Source: Podocnemis expansa
Taxonomy: Eukaryota; Chordata; Testudines; Podocnemididae
Length of the DNA stretch: 64,000 nucleotides
Direction of reading: 5' to 3'
Assembly: GCA_007922195.1 (NCBI GenBank)
Contig: ML681996.1
Span: 21,913,024-21,977,023, forward strand
Part shown: piece after piece, positions 23,515 through 34,350 of the stretch
Numbering within the stretch: the first letter of the stretch is position 1
How the letters are laid out: every line of letters starts with the position of its first letter
The notes under the pieces: model-generated
Seen by the model: only the letters and a program-made list of their open reading frames with translations
Told to the model about the DNA's origin: nothing
Databases searched by the model: none
Translations under genes and position numbers: made by a program

Positions 23515-23933
23515 GCTGAGCACTTCCATCTTCCTAATCTCTCCATTGATGATTTGTTAACAATGGTCCTCAAGAAAATCAATGAGACATCAAGAGTTCA
23601 AAGAGAAACAGTCAAAATTGAATTAATATGCAAATTAGATTGTGTGAAAGTGGGACTGACTTGTGACTATGGCTTCTTTTCCTATTATAACAGGTAATTT
23701 GACTTCACTCTCCTCTATGTGCTGTTTCCCAGAGTTTGAATCTTTACAAATGCTCTGATTTGCTGTTGCAGCATGGCCTGATCCCATGTCTTACCCTCCC
23801 CTACATTTACTTTCATGCCATTCTTTAAGTTCCCCCTCTTCAAAGCATCTGGCAAAGTGGGATTTTCTCCCAAGAAAGCTCAGGCGATAAATAAATCTGT
23901 TAGTCTTTTGGTGCCACAAGACTCCTTGCTTTT

Positions 23934-24310
23934 TTTTCTCTCTTCTCTGGTTTACCTAATTATTCTAACTTACTGCAAAGGCCTGAAAATGGCTAATAGC
24001 AGCAAGCAGAATTACTGATAGTCCATCTAAATAACTGGCACTCACTTGGGCACCATGTTGGTTGCTAAGTTGCCTCTGTTCAAAGGAACCTACGAAGCAT
24101 AGGATCTTCTTCTTTTGAGAGAGGAGTTCTGGGAAATGGCTAGGACAGACCCTGAGAAAGGAAAGACATGATGGAATCTCCTCTTGTGAGTCTTGATAAA
24201 AGTGTAAGCCATCACAAAGACAGCCTAAGATGTTTCCCCCTGGCTCAAATTCCAACATTACTCCTTTGGGGAAAACCAACTAAAAAGTTGGACAAAGAGG
24301 GATAAAGCTC
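23934..24310. other. No recognised gene
   Basis: A 104-codon frame on the minus strand has no recognised domain and no splice support. Confidence 0.45.
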
Positions 24311-24313
24311 TTG

Positions 24314-24733
24314 GGCTATGTCTACACTAGCACTTTAGGTTGAATTAAGAAGGCTTAATTCGAATTAAATTAGCCCCTGTCTATACTGGACTTTCATTAA
24401 GTCAAATTAAGAAATTCCTTAATTCAACTTAATAAACGCTTAATTTGAATTAACAAGAATCACCCGTTAGTTCATAGTAAGCCTTCATTTGACTCCTTAG
24501 TTCAAACTAAGGATGGTGTAGACCTGGATTAACCCTTAATTCAACTTTATTAAGGTCATATTAAGGGCAGTTAGGTTGAATTATCAAAGTGAACTAAGTC
24601 GATTTAACTTTAAGTTAACTTAGTCCACTTTGTTAATGAGACTTAATAAGGTTGAGTTTAGTTTGAATTAAAGTTGAACTTATTAGTTTGAATTAACAAA
24701 TCTGACCTAACTTTTTCTAGTGTGGACATAGCC
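24314..24733. mobile_element. Harbinger-like MITE, 420 bp
   Basis: The ends are GGCTATGTCTACACTAG and CTAGTGTGGACATAGCC, with a TTG TSD at 24311-24313 and 24734-24736. The interior is TTAATTCGAATTAA and AGTTCAAACTAAGG words, close to the copies at 20556 and 45761. Confidence 0.88.
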
Positions 24734-24736
24734 TTG

Positions 24737-25691
24737 GAGGATGTCTCTGTACAAGAACAGGAAAGAACATTGCAGAGTAGGAGAAGGGGTGAACAATTTA
24801 CAGATGAACCAGTTGAGGAAGAAGAGCTCAGAGATATACTGAAGTAAGTTTGAGGAGGCAGCCAGGAGTTCTAGGGAGCAGGCCAGAGGTACTTTCTTTG
24901 GAGTCCCTTGGCTCAAATTCAGAAGAGATGGAGGAGTTGGAGTTCCCCTACTGGCTATTATGGACTGGTGTCTGAAAGCTCCTGATATAATGGATGTAAG
25001 GACCATCGAGCCCATAACTGGGCTGAAGATGGGGCATGACCTCATTGGATTACAGTTTGGTTTGACAGCCTGTTATGTTGGAAGGGGGAGTGGGATGAAG
25101 GAAATAAAAGTGATCTGACTGAATGGCTAAATCATGAGATAAAACTGACCATTGTGGGGCTGTTGGTAGAGGTGCCTGCTATTCTGTGTTTAATATGCCA
25201 GCTAGTGAGTCATTCTTTGATGCTAAGTAACTGTTAAAATCATCTTTCTGTCTCTGAATGGATAATCAGTTTACTTCACCAAGACAGTGTGCAATGTACT
25301 TTCACTGGTTTAAGCCCTTGGATGTTTCTAGCACATATAAAATCCCAAAAACTTTAAAAAATGAAGTTTGAGTCCTTCACTTCGAAGGAATCAGTAGATT
25401 TTCAGAACAGATGTCCTATTGTTTGTGATCATTTATGTCCAGCTTCCCCCCACCCGCAACAAACCAGATGGTGGCCCCAAAGAATTCTCCTACACAAAAC
25501 TTTCTTTTGACTGTCATCAGCAAGATGTCTATACTGGATTTAAGCAGAAAGGTCTTGAGTTTATTACTGGTCTGAAGCGGTTCACCTCCACTGTTGTTAA
25601 TAGAGCTGTATTGACTTAGATCTCAAGTGAATAGCATCCACAAGATATATTAAATGAAAACTCTGGAATATGTTTATGACTTAATTGTAAA
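24737..25691. other. No recognised gene
   Basis: Mixed-composition DNA. A 66-codon plus-strand frame at 25419-25619 and a 112-codon minus-strand frame at 24707-25045 show no recognised domain. The latter runs into the MITE, so it is not credible. Confidence 0.45.
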
Positions 25692-26136
25692 GGCTATGTC
25701 CACACTTACACAATTAAACTGATTTCACATATCAATTTAATGAAATTTATGTAAAATCATTAAATCGATTTAAGTTAAATTGATTTAGCAGGTCCTCACT
25801 AGAAACTCAAATCAAAACAGCATGTCCATGGACAGAACTTGCTATTTTGATTTAGGAGAGAGGCACCATGGGATGTGTGGCAACATGAGAGCAATGCCCC
25901 CACCCAATATATAGAAAAGGAAAGCACCTGGGAAGGAGAAGGGCAAAAATTGTTAAATTGTTTTAACAGTTAACTCGAAATAACATGTCCTCACTATGTT
26001 ATTTCAAAATAACAATTTTGATTAACCATCATATCAATATAATACTAGGTTTTATTATATCAACATTACTTTCCTTATATCAAAATGAGTGAGCTCCTCA
26101 TTTCGAAATAAGGGAACATCGTGTGGATAAATAACC
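25692..26136. mobile_element. Harbinger-like element, about 445 bp
   Basis: The left end is GGCTATGTCCACACTTAC. The right end is degraded (GTGTGGATAAATAACC) and no TSD is visible. The arms hold AAATCGATTTAAG and TTAAATTGATTT words, as in the copy at 40115. The core keeps a hairpin relic (AGCATGTCC and GAACTTGCT) and a CACCCAATATATAGAAAAGG block. Confidence 0.75.
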
Positions 26137-26497
26137 AGCATTATACCCAAAGTGTTATGACTGTTTTTATTCATAATTGCCTAGAATTATTACTGAAGAC
26201 AAATAGATTTTAATAGATTTGAAGCACTAACTGGACCTTCAATGCCTCTCAGAGAAAATGCTTAAAGTGATACCCAAAGGAAAAAGAAGATGAAGGATGT
26301 AGAAGCCTGACTTCTAAGCAGAGACAGAGTTCATTCTATTGTTCTTTCTTTCTGTTTCTTCCTTCTCCCTTTCTAGAATCTTTGTCTGTGATTTAACATA
26401 TATTGTTCTAGCTTTAGTAAATGGTTGGTGTACACAGGAGGGCTTAAAATAATTAAAATACAAAGTTGCTGAAAAATAAAAATGTTATCTTTCTTAC
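26137..26497. other. No recognised gene
   Basis: AT-rich flank of the candidate exon. On the minus strand the donor-side sequence begins GTAAGAAAG directly after the open segment. Confidence 0.4.
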
Positions 26498-26757
26498 CTA
26501 GCCAAAAGAATTGAGGGCTTAACTTCAAAATAAACTTCATCTATTAAAGTCACAACATACTCCAGCATTTCATCCAAGCAAAATGAAGCCTGTTTGCACA
26601 ACATATTGAGAGCATGGACGTCTTTTTGTTGTTCTCTGGGACATTGATACTGTAGTCTAGATGCTCTATTTCCATTGCTTGCCCCACCAGCCTCATTCCT
26701 TAGCTGTCCTCTGCGTGACAGATTCTCAGAAGAGTTAGGTCTTGATCTAATCTTCAT
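26498..26757 (-). CDS. Candidate host coding exon, product unknown
   Basis: The minus strand is open from an ATG at 26757 for 87 codons and is not in any repeat I recognise. The 3' border reads GGCTAG then GTAAGAAAG, a consensus splice donor, which would make the exon end in phase 2 at 26498. The peptide starts basic and polar (MKIRSRPNSSENLSRRGQ), followed by a predicted helical hydrophobic half with NMLCKQASFCLDEMLEYVV. An in-frame TAG lies just upstream of the ATG, so this would be a first coding exon or have an acceptor inside it. I do not recognise the protein. It could be a chance frame. Confidence 0.35.
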
Positions 26758-26917
26758 TGATGTCTATGGCCTTTCTTTTAGGGGAGAAGTTAACTCTGCA
26801 TAAAGCACTGCAAATATCCTGCTTTTTCTGCCTGTTCATCCCTTAGAATGACTGATCTTCCACTGTGCCTCTAGCCCAGATTTATACTCCAAAATCTTTG
26901 TAAACCTCAATCACATA

Positions 26918-27344
26918 GGCTATGTCTATGCACACACCGTTATTTCAAAATAAGTATTTTGAAATGAGTTATTTCAAAATAAAGTCTTTATTTTGAAATA
27001 AGTTAATTCGAACTAAGGGGAAGCCTACTGTCAAATCGGCTGTTATTTCAAAATGATTATTTCAAAATAAGGCTGTTTGGACATGTTGTTTGGAAACAGT
27101 TGTTTTGAAACAATGGTGTTGTTTCAAAACAACATGTCCAAACAGCCTTATTTCAAACTAACCATTTTGAAATAACAGCCATTTCAAAATGAATGGGGTT
27201 TAAGCTGTTTCGAAACGACGATTCTTATTTCAAAATGACGGATCCTGTCATTTTGAAATAAGAAAACGTTGTGTGGACCTAATCTCTTTTATTTCAAAAT
27301 AACTAGTGTTATTTTGAAATAAAAAAAGATGTGTAGGCATACCC
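26918..27344. mobile_element. Harbinger-like MITE, 427 bp
   Basis: The left end is GGCTATGTCTATGC and the right end is GTGTAGGCATACCC, with an ATA TSD at 26915-26917 and 27345-27347. The TTATTTTGAAATAA words are mostly CG-depleted, which suggests an older copy. The central 'ggctgtttggacatgttg' block is shared with 22896 and 54133. Confidence 0.88.
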
Positions 27345-27497
27345 ATAATTTTTAGATAGAAAAGTCTAGACAGACAAGAGGGAGGGAGTAAGCATATTTT
27401 TTGGGATGAGCCCTTAGGGATCCTTTAAACATCTATGCATAGAATATCAGAAAAGTATGCATTCTTCAGCAAAAAGAAATTGATATTAGACTAGCTT

Positions 27498-27715
27498 GGC
27501 CTTGTCTACATTTAAGGTGGGTTTTTGTTTTTGGTTTTTGGTTTTTGGTTTTTTTTTTCCCCTGGTTAAACTGTACTATCATGATTAAAGTGGTAAAAAC
27601 CCTTAATGCAAAGACACTTACATCAGTAAACTAGGGATCTGACTGGCATAACTGCATTGGTATATCCCTAATTGATAGAATTATGCTAATATAACTTTTT
27701 AAGTGTAGACATGTA
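27498..27715. mobile_element. Small Harbinger-like MITE, 218 bp
   Basis: The left end GGCCTTGTCTACATTTAA is mirrored by TTAAGTGTAGACATGTA. A CTT TSD lies at 27495-27497 and 27716-27718. The interior lacks the palindromic words of the larger copies and begins with a (GTTTTTG)n-like tract. Confidence 0.65.
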
Positions 27716-27865
27716 CTTTGACTCCCATGACCAGTTAATATTCGGTTTTATACGTGTGGAGCCATAAGGAATTCTTAGCTATAGACTGGGAGATTTCTAA
27801 ACACGATTCTCTTGTAATGTCAGTTAAAATCTGCATACTCAAAACCTTAAATCAGACTCTTTGGA

Positions 27866-27955
27866 GAATCATAGAATCAGAGAGCCATAGGGTTGGAAGA
27901 TCCTCATGAGGTCATCTAGTCCAGCCCCCTAATGGATTGGTTTAGATCCATTAGC
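27866..27955 (-). mobile_element. CR1 3' end fragment, antisense
   Basis: It reads 'gaatcatagaatcagag', then 'catagggttggaag', then 'gaggtcatctagtccagcc'. This is the complement of the CR1 3' terminus with its ATTCTATG-type octamer end. Confidence 0.9.
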
Positions 27956-28925
27956 AAGCTCATGGAAGTATATAAATAAATAGTGCCATGTTTTATCTAT
28001 GTTTGTTTGTTAAGAAATTATTCTGATTACATTCATCCTCAATTTTGAATATAAATCTGATGGCACTCTGAGTTCTCTAGTTCATATGCTTCAATAGACT
28101 TTGCAGCATCAGATTCAACATCTTAGAAAGGTGTTAAGAAATTAAAAAAAAAAAATTAAAAATCAGCAACACAGGGCTTCTGTTGCTATGCAAAACTTTA
28201 GAACCATACCTTTTCTGATGTTGTCCCAGGCATTTGTATCACAACAGTTAAAACTTCCTGAATATTTTGCTGGAAATATTTATTCAAATTGTTTCTGCTG
28301 TATTTCATCATTTAAATCTGTGTCTTCTGAAGTGCGAATGTATGCCTCAAGGAGTGCAAAGGACTAGCCTTGGGGGCACAGACACATCTCTCAGTTGTTC
28401 TCCAAAGTTGTAAATTTCATTTAATACCTCTTATGATTGCAAAGAAAACCTTCAAAATATGAAGTGAATATAAGCTATACAGATATGTCTGCCTGAGAAC
28501 ACAAAGAAACTGACAATATTTTTTTTTTAGAAAATAGTAAATGTTGAGTTCTTCTTATTTGCCCTCCTCATTTGAAGTCTCTAGGGTTCATGGTTTTGAG
28601 ATTTTCTCTGCAACTATAAGGGCTAGCAACTTTTTTTTTTCAGATGAAAATAAAATTCTCAGCTAAAAAATTATTCTATGAGCTGAAACTTCAAGGATGC
28701 ATCAAATACCATGAGACATGTTAAAACATCTTGTATTGTTGGCAACAGGGCCATACAATTTAAACTTGTATAATTTCATTCTGATTTAATTAATAGCCAA
28801 TATCCATTTTTGTAGATTTAAATTGGGTCCAGTTACAGGGCTGACACACTTTGTATTGAAATACTGCTCTTGATTACAGTGAAATGAAATTTAAAAAGTG
28901 GAAAATACAGGAAAGGAAAATGAAT
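27956..28925. other. No recognised gene
   Basis: AT-rich sequence with no supported frame and no recognised repeat. Confidence 0.5.
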
Positions 28926-28926
28926 A

Positions 28927-30283
28927 CCGTATATAATTGGGTATTAGCCGATCCAGGCACAAGCCGACCCCCCCCAATTCTGAGACCAAAAAAGAAGCTA
29001 AAATTGGTGACCCAGGTATAAGCCGTGGTCTCCTTTTGGTCTTGGCCCTTAACCCCCCACCCACTGCTGCTGGCTTCCTCTGGAGTTTCTGACAGCTTCC
29101 CTACCCCAAAATCTCTGCTGCTGCTTTTCCCTTGCCCCCTTGCTGTCCATTCCTCACCCCTGCTGCCACCTGCTCTGCCCTTTCCTCACTGCTACACCCC
29201 TGCTCACTTCTCAGTTTCCTGCTGCTGCCCCCTGTGCCACCCTTTCCTTACTGTTGCCCCCCTGCTCCCACCTGCTCTGCCCTTTCCTCACGGCTGCCCC
29301 CTGCTCACTTCTCATTTACCTCACTGTTGTCCCTTGCTGCACCCTTTCCTCACTGTTGCCCCCTTGCTCCCACCTGCTCTGCCCTTTCCTCACTGCCGTC
29401 ACCCCTGCTGCCCCCTGCTCTGCCCTTTCCTCGCTGCTACCCCCCTGCTCACTTCAGTTTCCTGCTGTTGCCCCCCTGCTCCTCCTGCTGCCCCCTGCTC
29501 TGCCCCTTTCTCACTGCTGCTCTCTGCTCCTCCTACTGCCCCCTCCTCACTGCCACCCCCTACTCCACCCTTCCCTCACTGCTACCTACTGCCCCTCTGC
29601 TCTGTCACTTCCCCACTGCTGCCCCACTGCTCCTCCTGCTGCCCCCTGGCTCTTCACCGTCGCCCCCCTACTCCCTTCTCAGTTCCCTGCTGTTGCTCCC
29701 CTCTTCCCCAACACCCTTTCCCTGTCACCCCCCAACCCCTGCCACTGCTTTTCCCAGCCTGCCAGGCACTCCCCCCCAATCCCTGGTCCCTGTTGCTGCT
29801 TCCCTGGGCTCCCCAAAAACCCTGGGTCCTCCTGCCACTTTCCTGGACTCCCCGACCCCCCCCATGCCCGAGCCCTGCTGCCCCTTCCTTGGCCTCCCTG
29901 AACCCCCCTCCCCCCCAAAAAAAAACCTTACTGGCTGTCCCATCACTTTCTCAACTCCCCAACCCCCTCCCCAACCTCCGGTCCCTGCCACCGCTTCCCT
30001 GGCCTCCCTGCATCCCCCCCCCCCAATGTCGAGGCTAACCCCCACCCCAGGCTCCCTTACGTGGCCGCTCCAGGTGCTGGGGTCCCCTTCTCACTCCAGC
30101 CCCAGCCCCCGCCAACTGCCCAAGATGGCTGCCCAGCAACACTGGGGCTCCACCCTGCTGCATGGTCTGGGAAACTCCTCGGAGGGGCTGTCTACTGTAT
30201 TCTCTTGAGTATAAGCTGAGAGCCTGTTTTGAAGCCAATTTTCAGGCACAAAATGTTTGGCTTATACAAGATGATATATGGGG
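28927..30283. mobile_element. TIR DNA transposon with C-rich minisatellite core
   Basis: The left end is CCGTATATAATTGGG followed by TATTAGCCGA. The right end holds GGCTTATACAAG then ATATATGGGG. Inner copies of 'gtataagccg' and 'gagtataagctgag' are inverted. TA flanks both ends, which fits a Tc/mariner-type TSD, though superfamily assignment is tentative. About 900 bp of the interior is a C-rich repeat array. No transposase is encoded. Confidence 0.72.
29150..29700 (+). repeat. C-rich minisatellite
   Basis: Imperfect units of roughly 40-60 bp contain 'cctgctctgccctttcctca' and 'ctgctgccccctgctcc' type blocks. Because the repeat lacks TAA, TAG and TGA, all three plus-strand frames stay open for 250-360 codons. 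The predicted Pro/Leu/Ser-rich peptides are artefacts. Confidence 0.85.
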
Positions 30284-30619
30284 TAGTTTAAAAATTCAGA
30301 CAGGATTCTTTCCATCTTGTCTCATAACTAGTAATAAAGCTTCTCCAAGAAAACTTGGATATTCATTTCAAACAGGTTTTACTCTCCATGACCCCATGTA
30401 GTCCTATTAACTCCAGTGGATTTTGTACATATGTAACTAACTGGAACTGACAAATGTCCCTCTTCCTTTTAATGCCTCAGAGGTGGGGAGGCTTTGTTTG
30501 CACCAGTATAGGTCTAAAAAAAGATCCTCAGTCCGTTTTATCCCACCACCTCATGACCACTCTGCATCTGTGGGTATGTCTACATTGAAAAGTTTTTTTC
30601 AAAATAAAGATGCTTATTT

Positions 30620-30660
30620 AACAAACAAACAAACAAACAAGCAAAAACAAACAAAAAAAC
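30620..30660. repeat. (AAAC)n microsatellite
   Basis: An AAAC tract with minor interruptions inside the left arm of the Harbinger-like element. Confidence 0.9.
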
Positions 30661-30886
30661 CCACCACCACTTTTTCATGGCCATGCAGGCATTTAGTTAT
30701 TTTGAAGTAAGCACTTCAGTATTTTGAAATAAAGAAGCACTATTTCAAAATAACTAATCCTACGTTTATTTAAAAAGAGATAAATCTTTTGAAATAGTTA
30801 TTTCTAAAAAAGCCATTCCAAGATGCAGAATTGGCTTTTTTCAAAGTAATGGGAAGGGATTCCCCAGCATGGTGCATTCCACCAGG

Positions 30887-32775
30887 CAAGACCATCCTTA
30901 AGGGGGGGGCAAGAGGGGTGGCTGTCCCTGGCCTCATGCTTCGGGGGGGGGGCCCACACAGCCAGCTGGAGGAAGGAACAGGCCTGGTGAGGCAGGATGA
31001 GGCCCGTGATGCAGCCGAGGGGTGGGGGAGGGGACCAGCAGCACAGATGAGATACGGTCCGGCCACAGTGCCATGTTCCCTATCACATAGGCACGGAATG
31101 CTATGAGGTGGCCCCTCTTGGCCAAAAGCAGCCTGTGGCGTAGCTGCTCCAGCTAGATAAGGGGGCTGATGCGGGGCCACTGGGGCTGGGGCCCCCTTTG
31201 TGTAGAAGGGAACCAAAGCTGGTGTGTTCCCCTCCACACCCCCAGGAGACCCTCACTGAGCTACTGGCAGCCTCAGCAGCAGAGCAAGTGCCCTAGGGGG
31301 CTGGTGCTGTCAGTCCGTCCGACAGGCCCGCACAGCAAAGGTGAGGAGGGCGAGCTTGGGAGGCAGATCAACATGTGGCCTGCCTGTCTGTGTCTGGGAG
31401 CCGTCCCCAGCCAGAGAGGAGGGAAGGAGAGGGAGGATGCAGGAGCCACCCAGCGGGGGGGCAGAGCCAAGACACCCACATGCCAATGTTCCTGGCAAGT
31501 GGCCGACAGCAACAGTCATTCTTCCAGCTGTTAGGGAGCTGCGTCAGGCTGGAGGAGTTTAAAATCTCCCACTTGTGATCACCTAGCAGCTCCACTGCTG
31601 GCAGCTCAGGGAAGGAGTGGTGGAGATGAGCGAGCCATCAGCTGGTGGCTCAGAGAAAAGATGGAGGGAGAGAGTATTTAATATTAGAGACCAATACCAG
31701 AGACTACTGATCTCTCAATTTCCCCCCACACCCTAGTCCTGGATCATGGTGGCTATTGTACTATGACATCAGCTGGGGTGTGTGTATGTTAATAGTATCC
31801 TATGTTCCCATGGCTCAGCTCCAGGGAATTATACAATGGACTTTTTCTTTCAGCATGCTTATTGTGAGATGACTTTGACTTTCTTTCTGAAGACCTAACC
31901 CTGGAATAAAATTACAAGTGTCCATACCTGCAAAGTGTAAACGACTATGCTCTTCCTGACTGCAGTAGCTCATATTGCAAGGGTGCCACTGCCATCTATT
32001 AATAGACAATAGCTACTATAAGTCATGTTCCAAAGGGACAGCCCTGGTGGTTCAGTAAAACAAAAAAAGATTCACAAATTTAGTTTTTGTGGGAGAAAAT
32101 ACCACTTTGATTTTCTCCCATCATGACACTTCATGCAAATGATGCAATAAATAAATTTGTTAGTCTTTAAGTGCCACAGAACTCCTTGTTAGTTTTACCT
32201 ATGAGTCAACAACTCTGTGTTGTTAGTTGTTGATTTCCATGATCATTGCAGGTGAAAAGCTTTCACAAAATTTTAGTAAATTTACTGAATTTGGCTGTCA
32301 GATTTCTTGTGTGTCTGGCAAAGCAACTTGTTGATTTCCACTATGTGCCCAGCAGAACGGCTACTTATGCCACATAATTACTTATTGAAAATTCTGTTTT
32401 AGGAAGGCACTTAGTTATCAAATTGGGAAGATGTTAGTGGATGATGTAGGAAAAAAGGGCATGCATGAAATAACTGTTTATTTTATGTGGGATTTTAAAT
32501 GCATCTTCCATGCATCTTGACTTAATTTTATTTTTATCTAAATTTGAGAAAGCTAGAAATAGCAAATCACATTTATTTTAATTATAGTAAAAATACAAGC
32601 TATAATTTCACCATTGTTGGTTGTGCTGTATTTTCTGGTATGCTTAAGGGGTATGTAATATACATTAGGCTATAAAACAGGTTGCTATTAGAAGATTAAT
32701 TGTATCTATATAAATAATGGGGGGGCCCACAAACTGATTTTCCCTGGGTCCCCCTTCTCCTTAGGGATGGCCCTG
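30887..32775. mobile_element. hAT-type element, about 1.9 kb, nested
   Basis: The left end CAAGACCATCCTTAAGG and the right end CCTTAGGGATGGCCCTG are inverted relatives of the hAT ends at 7739/9323. The flanks CCACCAGG and CAACAGGG share only 5 of 8 bases, so the TSD is decayed or the ends are slightly misplaced. The interior from 30900 to 31560 is GC-rich, then turns AT-rich, and includes a Penelope tail scrap near 32145. No transposase motif was seen. Confidence 0.6.
32145..32195 (+). mobile_element. Penelope 3' tail fragment, sense
   Basis: It reads 'aataaatttgttagtcttta' then 'gtgccacagaactccttgtt', matching the tail after GIY-YIG at 23885-23930. Confidence 0.7.
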
Positions 32776-33664
32776 CAACAGGGGCACGGATACCCCTGGC
32801 AGGGCTCCCTTCCCCAATGGAGCAGAGATTCTCAGGAGGGGCTCCCTTCTCTGCCGGTGGACATGCTGGGGGTGTGGAGGGCTAGGAACGGGCTAGGAGC
32901 CAAATCAGGCTCCGAGCTGCTTGCCTTGGGTGGGGGGGGTGGGAAGCAGCCCTGCCGTGGGTTCCCTGTCCCAGGCGAGGAACCAGCCTGCTGAAAGTTC
33001 CCTGTCCCCAACAGGGACTGCAGCCCTGCCAGGGGTTCCCTGTCCCCAGCAGAGAATCCTTCCCTGCAGCAGAATCCCTCCCTCAGCAGGCAAGGGAGCC
33101 CCATGGGAGTGTGGTGTTTTGGGCCACCTAGGGTCATTGGGGTTGTTATAGTGATAAATGGGAGGGTCATTTAGGTGCTAGGGAAACCTGTCTGGCGGGT
33201 CCTCTCTCTCAGTTCTCTTTCAATAAAGACTCCTTGCACAGCTCTGAATATGCTGCCTCTCCTTATTGGATTATAATTTCCCCTAAAACTCTACAGGGGA
33301 ATCTCCACCGCAGTGGGGAAACCATTCTTTCGGGGGATTTATTTCAAGTTAGAGAGTCTAATGTAGACTTTCTAACTTGAAATACTAATGCATAATTTAT
33401 TTCAAAATAGGAGTCTTGTGAAGACTCACTATTTCAAAATGATTATTTTGAATTAATATCAGCATAGTTATCTTGAAATAACTTGGCCAGTGTAGACATA
33501 GCCTGTGAGAGGAGTTAAGCATCAGAGGCCTCTCTAGGTACAGGTAAGCTAGGCAGCAGCTGAGAGTGGCAGATTCACAGCATGCTAGGGTGTGATCTAG
33601 CTTGCTGCCATGTGGAATAACTGTCCTCAATAGTTCCTTACTGCACTTTGTCTTCAGCAATAAA

Positions 33665-34310
33665 AATATCTAGAAAACATGACTCATGAGGACAGATTGA
33701 AAAAATTAGGTTTGTTTAATCAGAAGAAGAGAGAATAGGATATGATACTGGTTTTCAAATACATAAAAGGTCGTTACGGAAGGAGGAAGAAAATTTGTTC
33801 TCATTACCTTCTGAGGACAGAACAAGGAGCAACAGCCTTTAACTGCAACAAAGGCAATTTTAGTGGAATATTAGCAGAAACTTCCTAACTGTCAGGGTAG
33901 TCAAGCACTGGAAATGATTCTCGAGAGGTTGTGGAATAGCAATGGAGATTTTTAAGAGTAGTTTAGACAGGCATCTGCCAAGGATAGTCTAGATCAAGGG
34001 TTCTCAAACTTTTTTTTTCCCCCTGGGAACACCTTTGAAAATATGTCACATTATGACAACCCCTCTACAAAAGCAATGACCTCCACAATGTTATATCATC
34101 CTTACCAGCATGCACAGGGACTGATAGCTTGTGACACCCCTTCCTGGAAAAACCTTCTGACTGCCTGAAGGATCATGAGTCTCAATTTGGGAACCCCTGG
34201 CCTAGATAATACTTAGTCTTTCTATAAGTGCAGGGGGAATGGAACAGTGCTAGAAGACAAGATCCATTTCAGTCCTACACTTCAATGATTCTGTGATCTG
34301 CATTGCATGA
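33665..34310 (+). mobile_element. CR1 3' region, sense, split by a hAT
   Basis: It begins 'aaaatatctagaaaacatga' and passes 'aaaaaattaggtttgttta', 'acataaaaggtcgttac', 'cttcctaactgtcagggt' and 'gagatttttaagagtag', the standard order of a CR1 3' region. The hAT at 33995-34199 interrupts it. Confidence 0.87.
33995..34199. mobile_element. hAT MITE, 205 bp, in CR1
   Basis: The left end CAAGGGTTCTCAAACTTTT is mirrored by TTGGGAACCCCTG. The 8-bp TSD is GTCTAGAT (33987-33994) and GCCTAGAT (34200-34207), with one mismatch. The CR1 sequence resumes exactly after the second TSD. Confidence 0.9.
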
Positions 34311-34350
34311 GTTACTGATGTCAATGTCCCCTCTAATTTTTCATAGGCTG

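Larger units (their letters stand above)
22056..23933. mobile_element. Penelope-like insertion with inverted 5' part
   Basis: The left part (22056-22768) is antisense and carries the RT and the start of the linker. The right part (22769-23933) is sense and carries the later linker, GIY-YIG and 3' tail. By alignment to copy A, the antisense part ends at the equivalent of 18602 and the sense part starts at the equivalent of about 18385. Roughly 215 bp of element are therefore missing at the junction and none is duplicated. This is the layout made by twin priming in LINE insertions. The Harbinger-like element at 22896-23308 is a later insertion. Confidence 0.75.
30572..33503. mobile_element. Harbinger-like element split by a hAT insertion
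   Basis: The left end is GGGTATGTCTACATTG and the right end is CCAGTGTAGACATAGCC, with a TGT TSD at 30569-30571 and 33504-33506. The arms at 30590-30860 and 33345-33503 carry TTATTTCAAAATAA words. Removing the nested hAT (30887-32775) leaves about 1043 bp, matching the 990-1100 bp of the copies at 18878, 50981 and 59202. The right core also holds a 'caataaagactccttgc' block near 33225 that could be a separate LTR-like scrap. Confidence 0.75.

Noticed and set aside
29025..30208. Three overlapping plus-strand frames of 253-358 codons
   Set aside because: They are parallel readings of a C-rich minisatellite that lacks stop trinucleotides; the peptides are Pro/Leu/Ser repeats without any domain.
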